From the NCBI GenBank assembly GCA_022646525.1, contig CP060261.1:620001-684000 (forward strand): a DNA stretch of 64,000 nt, in the 5' to 3' direction. Shown here piece by piece: positions 40,417 through 49,444 of the stretch (the first letter of the stretch is position 1; the number at the start of each line of letters is the position of its first letter). A model generated the notes under the pieces. It had not been told where the DNA came from. It searched no databases and worked only from the letters and a program-made list of their open reading frames with translations. This DNA is from Holosporaceae bacterium (GTDB taxonomy: Bacteria > Pseudomonadota > Alphaproteobacteria > UBA7879 > UBA5542). The position numbers were made by a program, and so were the translations under genes.

Positions 40417-41334
40417 ATGTTATTTCAAGAAATGTATGGGTATGTGGCACCCGAAACCCACCGTGAAGGCGCCGCTGATGCGGTGTTGGATATGCCGGCT
40501 GTAATTGCGGGTGCGGCGGATGCCCTGTTGCCCGACCGCATGGCGGTGTGGGTGCGGGTGGTGACCGTGCTGTGCACGTATGACGTGACGCTGTGCCGAG
40601 TGCACCAAGGGGCATCGGGCGGGGCCACTCCACTGTATCAGCCCGGGCGGGTGCTGTTAGATGGATCGGAAACCCTGAAGCCTTTTTCAAAAACCCACCA
40701 CATCGATTTATTGTTTGATGGCATAGAAGACGCGGCAGAGGTGGGTGCCGGGTGGGCCGCCCAGTTGGGGTGGCGCCTGGGCGCACGGGTGTGGCGCAAA
40801 ACCTTTCCGGTAACGCGTGCGTCGATACAGGTGGAAACGGTATTGGTTGACACTGATCGGGGCCCTGTGCTGGGCCTGAAAAAAGAAGGGGCTAAGCCAG
40901 GCGTTTTACCACTGTATCCTTTTGGGGGGTTTGTGCCCCCACGGGGCCAGATTGACCAAGCCGAGCCTGTGTTTTTCTTTCCGACGTGGGATACATCGGG
41001 CGGGGTGCCGGTGACAGCCCTGAAGTTGTGTCGGCAGTCGTTTTTAGAAAGCCGGGGCGGGTTTCCCCCCCACCCGTTTTATATGGATAAAATGAAATGG
41101 TTTTTTGAAGGTGTTGTGGCGGATAGAGAGGCGGGCGCCGTACCTGTGGCAGAGGAAAGCCAAGCCTTTCAAAAACAAATGCCCCCTTGCCAAACCTTAG
41201 GGGAAGATTTAATGGGGGGTGCGCTGACAGTGACAGCGCCACAGGCAGGGGTGTCAGTGACGTACGTATCACGGTCGTACCAAGTGTGGGGCGGGGATGC
41301 CCCCCGATTAAAAATTTTGTTGGAAAAACAATGA
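40417..41334 (+). CDS. phage-like protein, probable tail component
   Basis: An unbroken 305-residue gene with a strong GAGGAGGAAAC ribosome site of the kind seen in the phage modules. The first 170 residues look beta-rich (MAVWVRVVTVLCTYDVTLC, HHIDLLFDGIEDAAEV, ASIQVETVLVDTDRG). The C-terminal part is rich in proline and aromatic residues (GGFPPHPFYMDKMKWFFEG) and ends GVSVTYVSRSYQVWGGDAP. I do not recognise the family. Codon style (many GGG, GCC, GTG) and position between the tail/baseplate and lysis modules suggest a virion tail protein. Confidence 0.5.
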   Translation: MLFQEMYGYVAPETHREGAADAVLDMPAVIAGAADALLPDRMAVWVRVVTVLCTYDVTLCRVHQGASGGATPLYQPGRVLLDGSETLKPFSKTHHIDLLFDGIEDAAEVGAGWAAQLGWRLGARVWRKTFPVTRASIQVETVLVDTDRGPVLGLKKEGAKPGVLPLYPFGGFVPPRGQIDQAEPVFFFPTWDTSGGVPVTALKLCRQSFLESRGGFPPHPFYMDKMKWFFEGVVADREAGAVPVAEESQAFQKQMPPCQTLGEDLMGGALTVTAPQAGVSVTYVSRSYQVWGGDAPRLKILLEKQ

Positions 41335-41434
41335 TTTTTCTAATGGTATAAAAATAAAAGGGGTGGTATGGTGCATCAAAATTAGTTTTTCTGCGCAAAT
41401 AGATGGGCGTATTTAAGCTGTATAGGAGGAAATA

Positions 41435-41883
41435 ATGACACAATTAAAAACAGAGGCCCGTGCGAAGGGAGATACCATTTTAAAGAAATCATTTCCCAAG
41501 GAACATGATTACTTGGTGAATGATTTGGCGCCGTTTTGCCAAGAAATGTCGGATGCGATTATTGACCATGCCTATGGAAAGATTTGGGCACGTGATGAAC
41601 TGTCGAAGCGAATGCGGTCGCTTGTAACGGTTGTATCGCTGGCGGCTGTGGGGGCAATGACAATGTATTGCGCATCCACATTAAGGCAGCATTTAGCCAC
41701 CGTTGTACACTGGAAGAATTGCGCGAATCTTTTTACACATGCACTTGTATGTGGGCTTTCCGAAAGCTGTGGCGGCCTTGACAGTGTTGGCGCGAAGTGG
41801 TGACTGAAATGGCGGGCGGCAAAGATATTAAAGACTTTGAGTCAGATCCTTCTGCTTTTATTCCTGAAGAACAAATGCGTTAA
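41435..41883 (+). pseudogene. carboxymuconolactone decarboxylase-family protein, frameshifted
   Basis: Members of this AhpD-like family act as peroxidases or decarboxylases. The start at 41435 follows AGGAGGAAATA. The family core is clear: HAYGKIWARDELSKRMRSLV, then TVVSLAAVGAMT. After a frame change near 41690 follows SHRCTLEELRESFYTCTC, then in a third frame YVGFPKAVAALTVLARSG, then EVVTEMAGGKDIKDFE and the end at 41883. Each part matches the usual order of the family, so at least three indels have broken one gene of about 149 codons. Confidence 0.78.
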
Positions 41884-41913
41884 TTTTTAAAGGCTATACA
41901 CTACTTTTGAAGG

Positions 41914-41950
41914 CGCCTTCCTGTGTTTTTTGGGAAGGTGTTTTTTTTTT
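41914..41950 (+). terminator. terminator after CMD-family pseudogene
   Basis: CGCCTTCC pairs with GGAAGGTG across an 11-base loop, followed by ten T residues. It lies 30 bases after the pseudogene end. Confidence 0.8.
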
Positions 41951-42182
41951 GCCATTTTTGTAACGCTCCCGTGGTTGGGGTGTTGTGACGAAGCGGCGAC
42001 AGAAGGCCTGGGTGAAAGGGTGTTTGGGCTGGGATGATTTAGATAGGGGTTTAGGTTAGGACATTTGGTCGGCATTCTTTGTTTCAGACAATATTTTAAC
42101 AAGTATATGTGGGTTGGCCTGGGGTAGGGCCGTACTTAGGCTGAAGCCGCCTGTGGATTAGGGGCGTTTAGACCGGGATGAC

Positions 42183-42947
42183 TTAGGTTAGGACGTTTTT
42201 TTGAATAAGGGTGAGGCCGTCGCCCACGGGCAGTAGGCACGCATTAAGGAGGGCGTGAGGGCGTTTTTAAGGGGGTGGCCTGTTGCCGCACTTTTTGGTT
42301 AAAAGCTTGGATGGCTTTAACGAAGGGCTTGGGATCTTGATCAAGCACTTTCCCTTCGCTGAGGGTGTTATCAAACGCAAGAAGGGCCCCTGGCGCGGCC
42401 ATTTGAAGGGCAGCCTCTAAATAATCTGCGTACCCCCGTTTATTGGCGTCGATATAAAAGAAATCGCCAATGGTGCCGCTGGTGTGCAGTTTTGAAGCTG
42501 ATCAAGCCCATCGCCTTCGTGCACAGAAATTTGAGCAGTGTTCCCCGATTGCTTCCAAAACGGGCGGCCGTGTGCAAGGGTGGTGGTGTCATGATCGATG
42601 GTGTGCAGATGGGCGTCTGCCCCCATGGCCATGGCCATGGCTAGGTGCTGTACCCCCACAAATGTGCCCACTTCGATCAGGGTGCGGGGCCGTGTGAGAC
42701 GCACCAAAAAAGCGAGCAACTGGGCAGTGGGCCACGGGGTGATCATATGATGCTGGGGGTGCTGGGCCTCTACGTGGGCACGAAGGGCGGCCAGCAAGGT
42801 AGGTTCGGGCCCGGTGTGGGCATCGACATAGGCATACAGCTGTGGTGTGAGGGAAGTGGGGCATAGGGCATAGACGGTACCGTGCCACAACTTGGCACGC
42901 ACGTCAAATATGGGTGTTGATGGGGTATTTTTCTTTAATTTCTTCAC
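42183..42947 (-). pseudogene. class I O-methyltransferase (family 3), frameshifted
   Basis: Relatives of this gene methylate catechol-type or caffeoyl-CoA hydroxyls using S-adenosylmethionine and a divalent metal. The first frame (42947 to about 42485) shows the helical N-terminus (SLTPQLYAYVDAHTG) and the cofactor-binding motif TLIEVGTFVGVQHLAMAMAM followed by LHTIDHD. A second frame continues with GTIGDFFYIDANKRGYADY (metal-binding D) and ALLAFDNTLSEGKVLD. A third gives the end, ACLLPVGDGLTLIQK, with a stop at 42183. Two indels break an otherwise complete gene. Confidence 0.8.
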
Positions 42948-43476
42948 CCAACTAGTTGTTTTATATGAATATTTAAATTATAAAAGCAGTGTCCATTTTG
43001 GATTTTTATGCGCCTAAGCGTATTGTTTTGCGGAGCAATGGGCTTGGGCGTATTTTTGATAGTGCGTTTAAGTTTATGATATTTATGGAAGCAGTTTGTA
43101 TTGGCAGCGCCATCTTTTGTGTCAAATTTTGTGTCAAAAAAGGGCATGCTGGGCGATACGTGTGTGAATAATTTTAATAAGTTTTTCAGGGACTTTCTAC
43201 AGGTAAAGCGATGTTACGTTTCTGAAGCGGTGTTCTTCTTTTGGAGAAATGATTTTTAAATATGTTTTTTGTTTGAAATTTCTATTGATGAATCAAAGTA
43301 CAGAAAAATTAATCATAAAAAACAATGGATTTTAATTAGAATATATTATATCAAAACATCATTTATATGTTTGATTTAACAAATTATAGGTATCGGTGTT
43401 CTGTTTTATTTTTTTAACGTAAAGTTGGAAAGATATACGTTTTTTTGATTGTTGATCCTCTGAAAGGAATATTTTA
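42948..43476. other. AT-rich intergenic region
   Basis: No convincing gene. The stretch becomes very AT-rich from about 43250, as expected for a promoter region of the following exported repeat protein, whose start lies behind GAAAGGAATAT. Confidence 0.4.
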
Positions 43477-44853
43477 ATGATATTAAAAAGGTTTGTGCGA
43501 GCAGGGGTGCTTTTTTGTTTTTTGAGTTTATGTGGGCTTTGTTGGAGTGCTGAAGAAGGTGTTTCTCGTTATCCACATGAACGTGTAAAGGAAAGTCCAT
43601 ACACAAGAATGTCTGCACAGGCATTAAGAGCTAGGCTGGCACCACAACCACAACCACAACCACAACCACAACCACAGCCGCCACAGCAGTTGTCTGATGA
43701 ACAGGCTGTAGCTTCGATACTGCAGAAACGTTGGAAACAGATATCGGAGGAGAGGAGTTGGGCGCAATTCTCGAGACAGGCAAGATCGTGAACAAATATG
43801 GACGGAACCTGACATATTTGAAGAATTTGGAAACATTCCAGGATTTCACCAGAAGTGGATCAACTAATGGGCCTTTCAATATTCCATTATCGGATTTTGA
43901 ATTAAACGCTATACTGGCACAACCACAGCCGCCACAGCAGTTGTCTGATGAACAGGCTGTAGCTTCGATACTGCAGAAACGTTGGGAACAGATATCGGAG
44001 GAGAGGAGTTGGGCGCAATTCTTGAGACAGCAAGATCATGAACAAATATGGAAGAAACCTGACATATTTGAAGAATTTGGAAACAGTCCAGGGATTTCAC
44101 CAGAAGAGGATCAACTAGAAGTGGATCAACTAATGGGCCTTTCAATATTCCATTATCGGATTTTGAATTAAACGCTATGCTGGCACAACCACAGCCGCCA
44201 CAGCAGTTGTCTGATAGGGAGTTGTTTGGGGAACAGATATCGGAGGAGAGGAGTTGGGCGCAATTCTTGAGACAGCAAGATCATGAACAAATATGGAAGA
44301 CCTGACATATTTGAAGAATTTGGAAACAGTCCAGGGATTTCACCAGAAGAGGATCAACTAGAAGTGGATCAACTAATGGGCCTTTCAATATTCCATTATC
44401 GGATTTTGAATTAAACGCTATGCTGGCACAACCACAGCCGCCACAGCAGTTGTCTGATAGGGGAGTTGTTTGGGGAACAGATATCGGAGGAGAGGAGTTG
44501 GGCGCAATTCTTGAGACAGCAGGCCCTGAAGAGAAAGCGTGCCTACAGTAAGAAAACCACGAAGGAAAAAAGAAAAAAAAACTAATGGCGTTAGAAACAC
44601 ATTTTTCCAAAGAGATGTCGGAGTTGGATGAAAAGTTAAATCTGGAAATAGAGAGAATGAAGAAAGAAAAAACAAAACAATAAGAAAGATGAAGTTAGAT
44701 GGGAGGCGCCCAGATGAAATCAGGACAGCAAGGAGAAGATTTTCACAGCGTATAATACGTTTTAAACGAAACAAACGTTTAGAACTTTATAATGCTTTAG
44801 AGGGGGAGCTTAAAGAAGATGAAGACGCGGGTAATGTAAACTCGTTTATTTAA
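43477..44853 (+). pseudogene. exported PQ-rich tandem-repeat protein, frameshifted
   Basis: The start at 43477 gives a signal peptide (MILKRFVRAGVLFCFLSLCG, cut near CWSAEE). A run of PQPQPQ codons follows and then four copies of a roughly 250-base unit, each encoding PQPPQQLSDEQ, a helix with RWEQISEERSWAQFLRQQ, then DIFEEFGNSPGISPEEDQ. Frames change within the repeats, so the present products stop at 43791 and 44171. After the last copy a highly charged helical tail follows (MALETHFSKEMSELDEKL, FKRNKRLELYNALEGELK) to a stop at 44853. The former protein would be about 455 residues. Function unknown. Confidence 0.6.
43672..44520 (+). repeat. tandem direct repeats of about 250 bp
   Basis: Four copies start with CCACAGCCGCCACAGCAG at 43672, 43923, 44189 and 44432. 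Internal segments such as ATATCGGAGGAGAGGAGTTG are identical between copies. Small length differences between copies cause frame changes. A (CCACAA)n hexamer run precedes the first copy. Confidence 0.85.
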
Positions 44854-45306
44854 GACCGTTTTTTATTGTGGAGAAGATTTATAAGAGATTTCAGATGTTT
44901 TTATATTTAGGAGCGTGATTAAGAATATTCAAAACAAATTGAGAAGAAAGCGTTTTAGGTTTGTATCGATAATGAGATGAATTTTTCCGTTAAGGAAAGT
45001 GCGATGTGCTGTCGTATAGTATAATGTGGTCGATGGATGTTTAGACATGTTTTGAAAAAGATGGTGATGATACCTTTCTCGATGAAGGTATTTTATATGG
45101 ACTAGAACTGTTTTCGCCGATGGTCGACTCGACTATTATTGGTTTACATGATGATTGGGCCGCGCATTCATTTAGATGAGATGTGATGATCGTAAGTTTT
45201 TACGTGCAGACGTTATTGCCCAGTTTATATTAAACTAGTGCCGGTACTTGCTATGAAACAGGGGTGTTTTTGCGCTGTGTGGTTTAGATGCTTACCACGT
45301 AAAAAA
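44854..45306. other. intergenic stretch without recognisable gene
   Basis: About 450 bases after the repeat protein gene. Frames are short on both strands and I find no motif or ribosome site. Confidence 0.4.
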
Positions 45307-45347
45307 GGGCGGGCCTGAGATACCCGCCTTTTTTTTTTTTTTTTTTT
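45307..45347 (+). terminator. terminator with 19-T tail
   Basis: A GGCGGG/CCCGCC stem is followed by 19 consecutive T residues. The stem is strong, but no intact gene lies directly upstream. Confidence 0.8.
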
Positions 45348-45525
45348 CATGACGCCGAAGACTACGTCAGTTCAGCCCGTCTCTCAATAAAATGGAAATG
45401 ACGGCACGTCAGTAGAGACTTCGACAATCACTTCATGGTTTCCCTTATTGTTATAATATGACCAAAGGATCAGATGTAGCCCTACGAGGTGGTGCTGCCC
45501 AGAGAGGTAGGCTTCTCTACAAGGT

Positions 45526-45783
45526 TTGACCAACCCGCCAACCACAGACTTTCCCGAGATAAAAGTCATTTCTGTTTATCCCACGGATAGGGGTAAAAGG
45601 TGGCCTGTATGTCACAGTCATATTAGGCGGATCGATCAAAGGGCAGCGTGGCTCTCTGCCATTGGTGGGAAGGGGAGGGACGAATGGGTGCTTTGTACAT
45701 GGAACGGCTCCTATATTTTTGTTAGAGGTGACGTTATTGTCACCCTGCCACCATACTGCCCACGAAGAAAGAAGAGTATTTGA
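45526..45783 (+). CDS. doubtful small open frame
   Basis: An 85-codon frame (PEIKVISVYPTDRGKRW, WNGSYIFVRGDVIVTLPP). The opposite strand is also open over much of this stretch with beta-rich, exported-looking composition, so strand choice is uncertain. No clear ribosome site on either strand. It may be a remnant. Confidence 0.2.
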   Translation: MTNPPTTDFPEIKVISVYPTDRGKRWPVCHSHIRRIDQRAAWLSAIGGKGRDEWVLCTWNGSYIFVRGDVIVTLPPYCPRRKKSI

Positions 45784-45956
45784 AAAATCTGAATCTTTCT
45801 AATTGTAGTTACATTCTTTAATTTTTTGGCGGAAACCCTGGGCTTCTTTTACCTCATTTTTTGAAAAAAATGAAAACCCCGTTGACACCCCCTTTAGGCC
45901 CCCAAACAAAGAGAAAATTTGAATATTTTTCAACCAGAATTATTTTTTTAACCCCG

Positions 45957-45982
45957 CCCAGGCCCCCGTACCTGGGTTTTTT
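45957..45982 (+). terminator. terminator or leader hairpin before holin gene
   Basis: CCCAGG pairs with CCTGGG across an eight-base loop, followed by six T residues. The holin start codon follows 18 bases after the T run. Confidence 0.75.
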
Positions 45983-45999
45983 ATATGAAGGAGGACACA

Positions 46000-46459
46000 A
46001 TGTTAACGCTTTTAGGATCGCTTTTTAGGGTTTGTGGGCAGCTTGGTGCCTGAAATTTTTAAAATGGTGCGCGATCGCACCGACCAAGCCCATGAGTTGG
46101 CCATTTTAGACCGTCAAATTGACATGATGAAGATGAAACACAAGCTTACCCTTGAGGAATTAAGTGCCATTGGGGAGGCCGAGGCCGTGAAGGTGTTGTA
46201 TAAGTATCCCCAGAAAATGGGCATTTTGTGGGTGGATGCCTTAAGTGGCAGTGTGCGCCCGCTGATTACCTATGCCTTTTTTATTTTATATGTGGCGTTA
46301 AAAGGGGTGCAAATTTATGGCCTGTGGTGTGCTTTGCCCGCCATGGGATGGGACCATTTGCTGATGAAAATTTGGCAGGAAGAAGACCAAATTTTATTTG
46401 CCACCGTGATGTCGTTTTGGTTTGGCCAACGGGCCCTGATGCGGCGCCTGAAAAAATAG
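46000..46459 (+). CDS. GTA-type three-helix holin
   Basis: Holins form the membrane hole that lets endolysin reach the cell wall. This matches the 'holin of 3TMs, for gene-transfer release' family of alphaproteobacterial gene transfer agents. Seen here: DQAHELAILDRQIDMMKMKH, KVLYKYPQKMGILWVDALSG, SVRPLITYAFFILYVALKG and WQEEDQILFATVMSFWFGQR. ATG 46000 follows GAAGGAGGA and reads MLTLLGSLF before a small frame change near 46025 into the main frame (LGFVGSLVPEIFKMV). Alternatively a GTG at 46034 is used. Total about 150 residues, normal for the family. Confidence 0.8.
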
Positions 46460-46631
46460 ATGTTTTGTGAACAGGGCTTTTGGTGGCTGACCTTTTGATG
46501 ATTGGCCTTGCGCATGGAAAAAGAAGGGATGAAAAGAAGGGGGGTGGTCCGGATTGCAAAGCTAGAGGTGCACAGGTGTGCCCCACCTAACAAAGTAAGA
46601 AAAACAAATAGATAAAAAAAGGAGGACAAAA

Positions 46632-47083
46632 ATGAATACATATGCAAAGCGATTGATTCGGTATTTTGAAGGCCATTCATACCGGCCCTATCGATGCCCG
46701 GCGGGCTATTGGACCATTGGGTATGGACATAAAATTAAGCCCCATGAAACGTTTTCTGTATTGACAGATCGCGAGATTGAAGCTCTACTAAACCAAGATT
46801 TGAATGAGCGCCAGCACCATCTTGCGGCATTGATTCAAGTTCCATTAACACAGCATGAAGAGGGCGCATTGCTTTCTTTTATATTTAACGTGGGGGCAGG
46901 GGCCTTTCAGCGATCGGCCCTTCGGATGAAAAATCAACCGAAAAGAACATGGGGAGGTGGTTCATGAATTTCGCAAGTGGATTTGGGCGGGCGGCAAAAA
47001 AAAGCCCAGGGCTGATGGCCCGGCGCATGGCAGAAGCGCAGTGCTATCTTGGCAACAGTTTTTTAAAAACAAGTAATCATTAA
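46632..47083 (+). pseudogene. GH24-type endolysin (lysozyme), one frameshift
   Basis: Phage lysozyme of glycoside hydrolase family 24, which cuts peptidoglycan at lysis. The start at 46632 follows AAAGGAGGACA. The catalytic region is RYFEGHSYRPYRCPAGYWTI then GYGH, with the catalytic Glu in FEG and the Thr in WTIGYG. Further on, LTQHEEGALLSFIFNVGAGA matches the conserved helix. A frameshift near 46940 breaks the C-terminus, which continues in other frames as HEFRKWIWAGGKKKPGLMAR and RRMAEAQCYL to a stop at 47083. It pairs with the holin just upstream as a lysis cassette. Confidence 0.85.
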
Positions 47084-47137
47084 AAAAGTATTTTAATTAT
47101 AAGTAATTGTAATTAATAATTTCTACAAGAGGCTGAA

Positions 47138-47667
47138 ATGATAAGTATAAATAAATTTAATTTAATTTTAATACTTAACATAGGGCTTCTTTCCCTTTTA
47201 TTTACTGCACAACCGCCACAGCGGGCGATAAAGATGAGGCGTTAAACGTGTCTTCAGAGGGTGTTCTATGGCGTCTGGGGTGGCAGGCCTTTGACAACAA
47301 CAGCAGCGCTGGATATTCCGGTGCTGGGCATCGTGTGGCCAACACAGAAGACCCCTTACCTATGGCGCATTCTGCCCCTGCCGTGTTGTTAGGTGGGCCC
47401 GGTGAATGGGCGGAGACAGGTGACGATGATCTGCCAGCGCGTAGTGTGGCCGATGATGGATGGGAAAAGCCAAAGCGCACGTTTCGCCGCACACCAGAGG
47501 GTTTTTCACCAGAAGACCTAGAGTTCGCCCAAAGAATGCGCCAAATGCAGACGCGGGTAGGGCAAGCCCACACCCCTGCAGAAGCGCTGTCTTATGAAGA
47601 GCAAATGAAAGTGTTGATGCAGGAGCTTCCGGGTACCCCACACGCCGTCGCCAACAACAAAAAATGA
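47138..47667 (+). CDS. exported N-terminal part of an LRR protein
   Basis: ATG 47138 gives a signal peptide (MISINKFNLILILNIGLLSL, then LFTA). A frame change near 47210 moves to the main frame, in which GDKDEALNVSSEGVLWRLGW leads into a polar region (GPGEWAETGDDDLPARS) and a helix (FSPEDLEFAQRMRQMQTRVG). The stop at 47667 overlaps the start of the next gene by four bases (ATGA). Because the next two frames hold an F-box-like segment and LRRs and carry no signal of their own, I infer that the three frames were one exported protein, or that they are translationally coupled. Confidence 0.55.
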
Positions 47668-48716
47668 AAACACTGCTTGCTTTGGCGCAAGATGCGGGCT
47701 TTCCGGACCGTGTTTTGCGGGATTCAGAAGAAGTGATGCTTGCAGAAGCTGTGGTGGGGCACCACCAGGGCTTACCGTTACAAAATACGGGCTTGTTGTT
47801 TGATGCGGGCCATACCGCTGTGTTGCCCCCTGAGTTGGTGGACCGGATTCTAGAAATGGCGGGGTTAGACGCTGCCGCCCGGTTTTCCCTGACGCACTGT
47901 GCGGCTTATGAGCGCTATGGCTTTTTAACAGGGCTGATGGGCCGAAAGCGGCCGCCTGTGCTGATGGGATACCATTTAGCTGTTGCGAGACGTATGTTTT
48001 TGCATGGTGGGCCCGCAACCTATTTAAATATGCGCGGCCTTTGGCCCAATCCGGCGGACACACGTGCATATTTAAGGCGTGTGCAAGGGTGGAACGCGGC
48101 GTCGGGTGCCCGCGTTGTGCGCCTTGATTTAAGCTTATGTAACCAAAACGAGCGTGCTTTAACGCGCCCAATTGTTGTAACCCGTGCGCCCCTGTTGGCG
48201 CAACCCTCGGTGCTTTCGCTGATGACGGGGGTGCGTGATTTTATTTTGGATGATGTTGTTTTTGACCCGCGGACTGACCCAGACTTAGGCCATCGTTTTT
48301 CTGTAGATCGTTTGATGAGGGCACTTGCATGGCGGAACATTAGGTGCCTGAGTTTACGCCGTACGGGCATAACGGATGCAGATTTAGACTTTATTGTGGG
48401 ATGTTTGCTGGGGCAGCATCATTTATCGCTTGATTTGAAGTCGAATCGCCTGACGCACCTGAGTAATGAAGCCATTGCCTTTTTTGCCAGCCACGTCACC
48501 ACCTTAGGCCTGAGCAATAACGCCATTTCAAATATTGGCGACTTGATTGGTGCCCTGCACCAGGGCACGGCTTTGCACACGCTGTATCTGCGGTCGACCG
48601 GGATGCGGGGCTTGCGCCTTTACTATATGTTGCTGGAAGCTTTGCAGGGCAGATCTTCGTTGACGGCCGTTGACTTGAGAGACAACCCAGGCCTTGGTTT
48701 GATTTTGGCTTTGTGA
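47664..48716 (+). CDS. F-box-like and leucine-rich repeat protein
   Basis: A 350-residue protein. Residues about 54-90 (LPPELVDRILEMAGLDAAAR followed by FSLTHCAAYERYGFL) resemble an F-box: the LPxEL opening, hydrophobic spacing and a following RFSL helix. LRR units follow: ARVVRLDLSLCNQNERA, IRCLSLRRTGITDADLDFI, HLSLDLKSNRLTHLSNEAI, VTTLGLSNNAISNIGDLI, LHTLYLRSTGMRGLRL and LTAVDLRDNPGLGL. F-box plus LRR is the layout of eukaryotic FBXL substrate receptors of SCF ubiquitin ligases. Bacterial effectors sometimes copy it. The stop overlaps the next frame. Confidence 0.7.
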   Translation: MKTLLALAQDAGFPDRVLRDSEEVMLAEAVVGHHQGLPLQNTGLLFDAGHTAVLPPELVDRILEMAGLDAAARFSLTHCAAYERYGFLTGLMGRKRPPVLMGYHLAVARRMFLHGGPATYLNMRGLWPNPADTRAYLRRVQGWNAASGARVVRLDLSLCNQNERALTRPIVVTRAPLLAQPSVLSLMTGVRDFILDDVVFDPRTDPDLGHRFSVDRLMRALAWRNIRCLSLRRTGITDADLDFIVGCLLGQHHLSLDLKSNRLTHLSNEAIAFFASHVTTLGLSNNAISNIGDLIGALHQGTALHTLYLRSTGMRGLRLYYMLLEALQGRSSLTAVDLRDNPGLGLILAL

Positions 48717-49444
48717 TGCAGGTGGTGGCCTACAATAGAAATGTGCGCGAGATGCGCATTGGTAGCCTAGGTGCAGGCATGATGCCGCGCCCTGGCCCGC
48801 GGGTGCCCCCTATGCCCACAGATGATCAGGATTTAAGACAGCCCATGAAAGGCACGCAGTTGCATGCGCTGTATTTTGGGGGTGCTGTTGGGCCGGCTGA
48901 CTTAACAGCGTTAACCAATTTTTTTGCCGGACGGTCGCGCTTGAACCATTTGGCGTTTCAAGGGGGGGTTGATGCGGCATTGTTGCCAGGGCTGTTGCCT
49001 ATTGCTTCTCTTCAAACATTGGCCCTTCATGAATGGACGGGCAATGAAGCGGCATCAACCGCCCTGGGGCGGGCCCTATGGGTGAACCCCACGGTGCACA
49101 CCTTTGATGTGCGGGGGGCCAATCTTTCTGTTGAGATGCTGACCCAAATTATTGTAGGGATCGGCGTTGGCCAACAGTTTGTGCATGATGCATGCGCCCA
49201 CAAAAAATGTGGCGATGGTGCCTGCTTACATGAGCTGTGGCAGCACAGATACCCTAGCCTTTATCGCCGACTGCGTAAACAAGGCAACGCCAAGAAGGGG
49301 GCGCCTGTAGAACAAGCCTTTAAAAAGTTAACCGTTATGGTGCACCCTGGATATGACGCCGCGGCACAAGAGGCGCTGAGAGGCGTACTACCCCCTGATG
49401 TGCGCCTTGAGATGCGCCCCCATCAAGACCCCCTTGAGGGTTAG
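48713..49444 (+). CDS. C-terminal LRR part of the F-box-like protein
   Basis: A 243-residue continuation. It starts at a GTG overlapping the previous stop (GTGATG). LRR-like units continue (LHALYFGGAVGPADLTALTN, LNHLAFQGGVDAALLPGL, LQTLALHEWTGNEAASTAL, VHTFDVRGANLSVEML). A cysteine-bearing stretch (DACAHKKCGDGACLHELW) that might bind metal or form disulfides comes next, then a charged C-terminus. Taken with the two frames before it, the whole would be about 750 residues. Convergent with the next gene; the two stop codons overlap by three bases. Confidence 0.6.
   Translation: MMQVVAYNRNVREMRIGSLGAGMMPRPGPRVPPMPTDDQDLRQPMKGTQLHALYFGGAVGPADLTALTNFFAGRSRLNHLAFQGGVDAALLPGLLPIASLQTLALHEWTGNEAASTALGRALWVNPTVHTFDVRGANLSVEMLTQIIVGIGVGQQFVHDACAHKKCGDGACLHELWQHRYPSLYRRLRKQGNAKKGAPVEQAFKKLTVMVHPGYDAAAQEALRGVLPPDVRLEMRPHQDPLEG

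Noticed and set aside
42989..43171. 60-codon plus-strand frame after the methyltransferase remnant
   Set aside because: There is no ribosome site or recognisable feature, so support is too weak to list as a gene.
43672..44520. Repeat tract as a possible mobile element or CRISPR
   Set aside because: The units are about 250 bases, coding, and head to tail, with no transposase or spacers.
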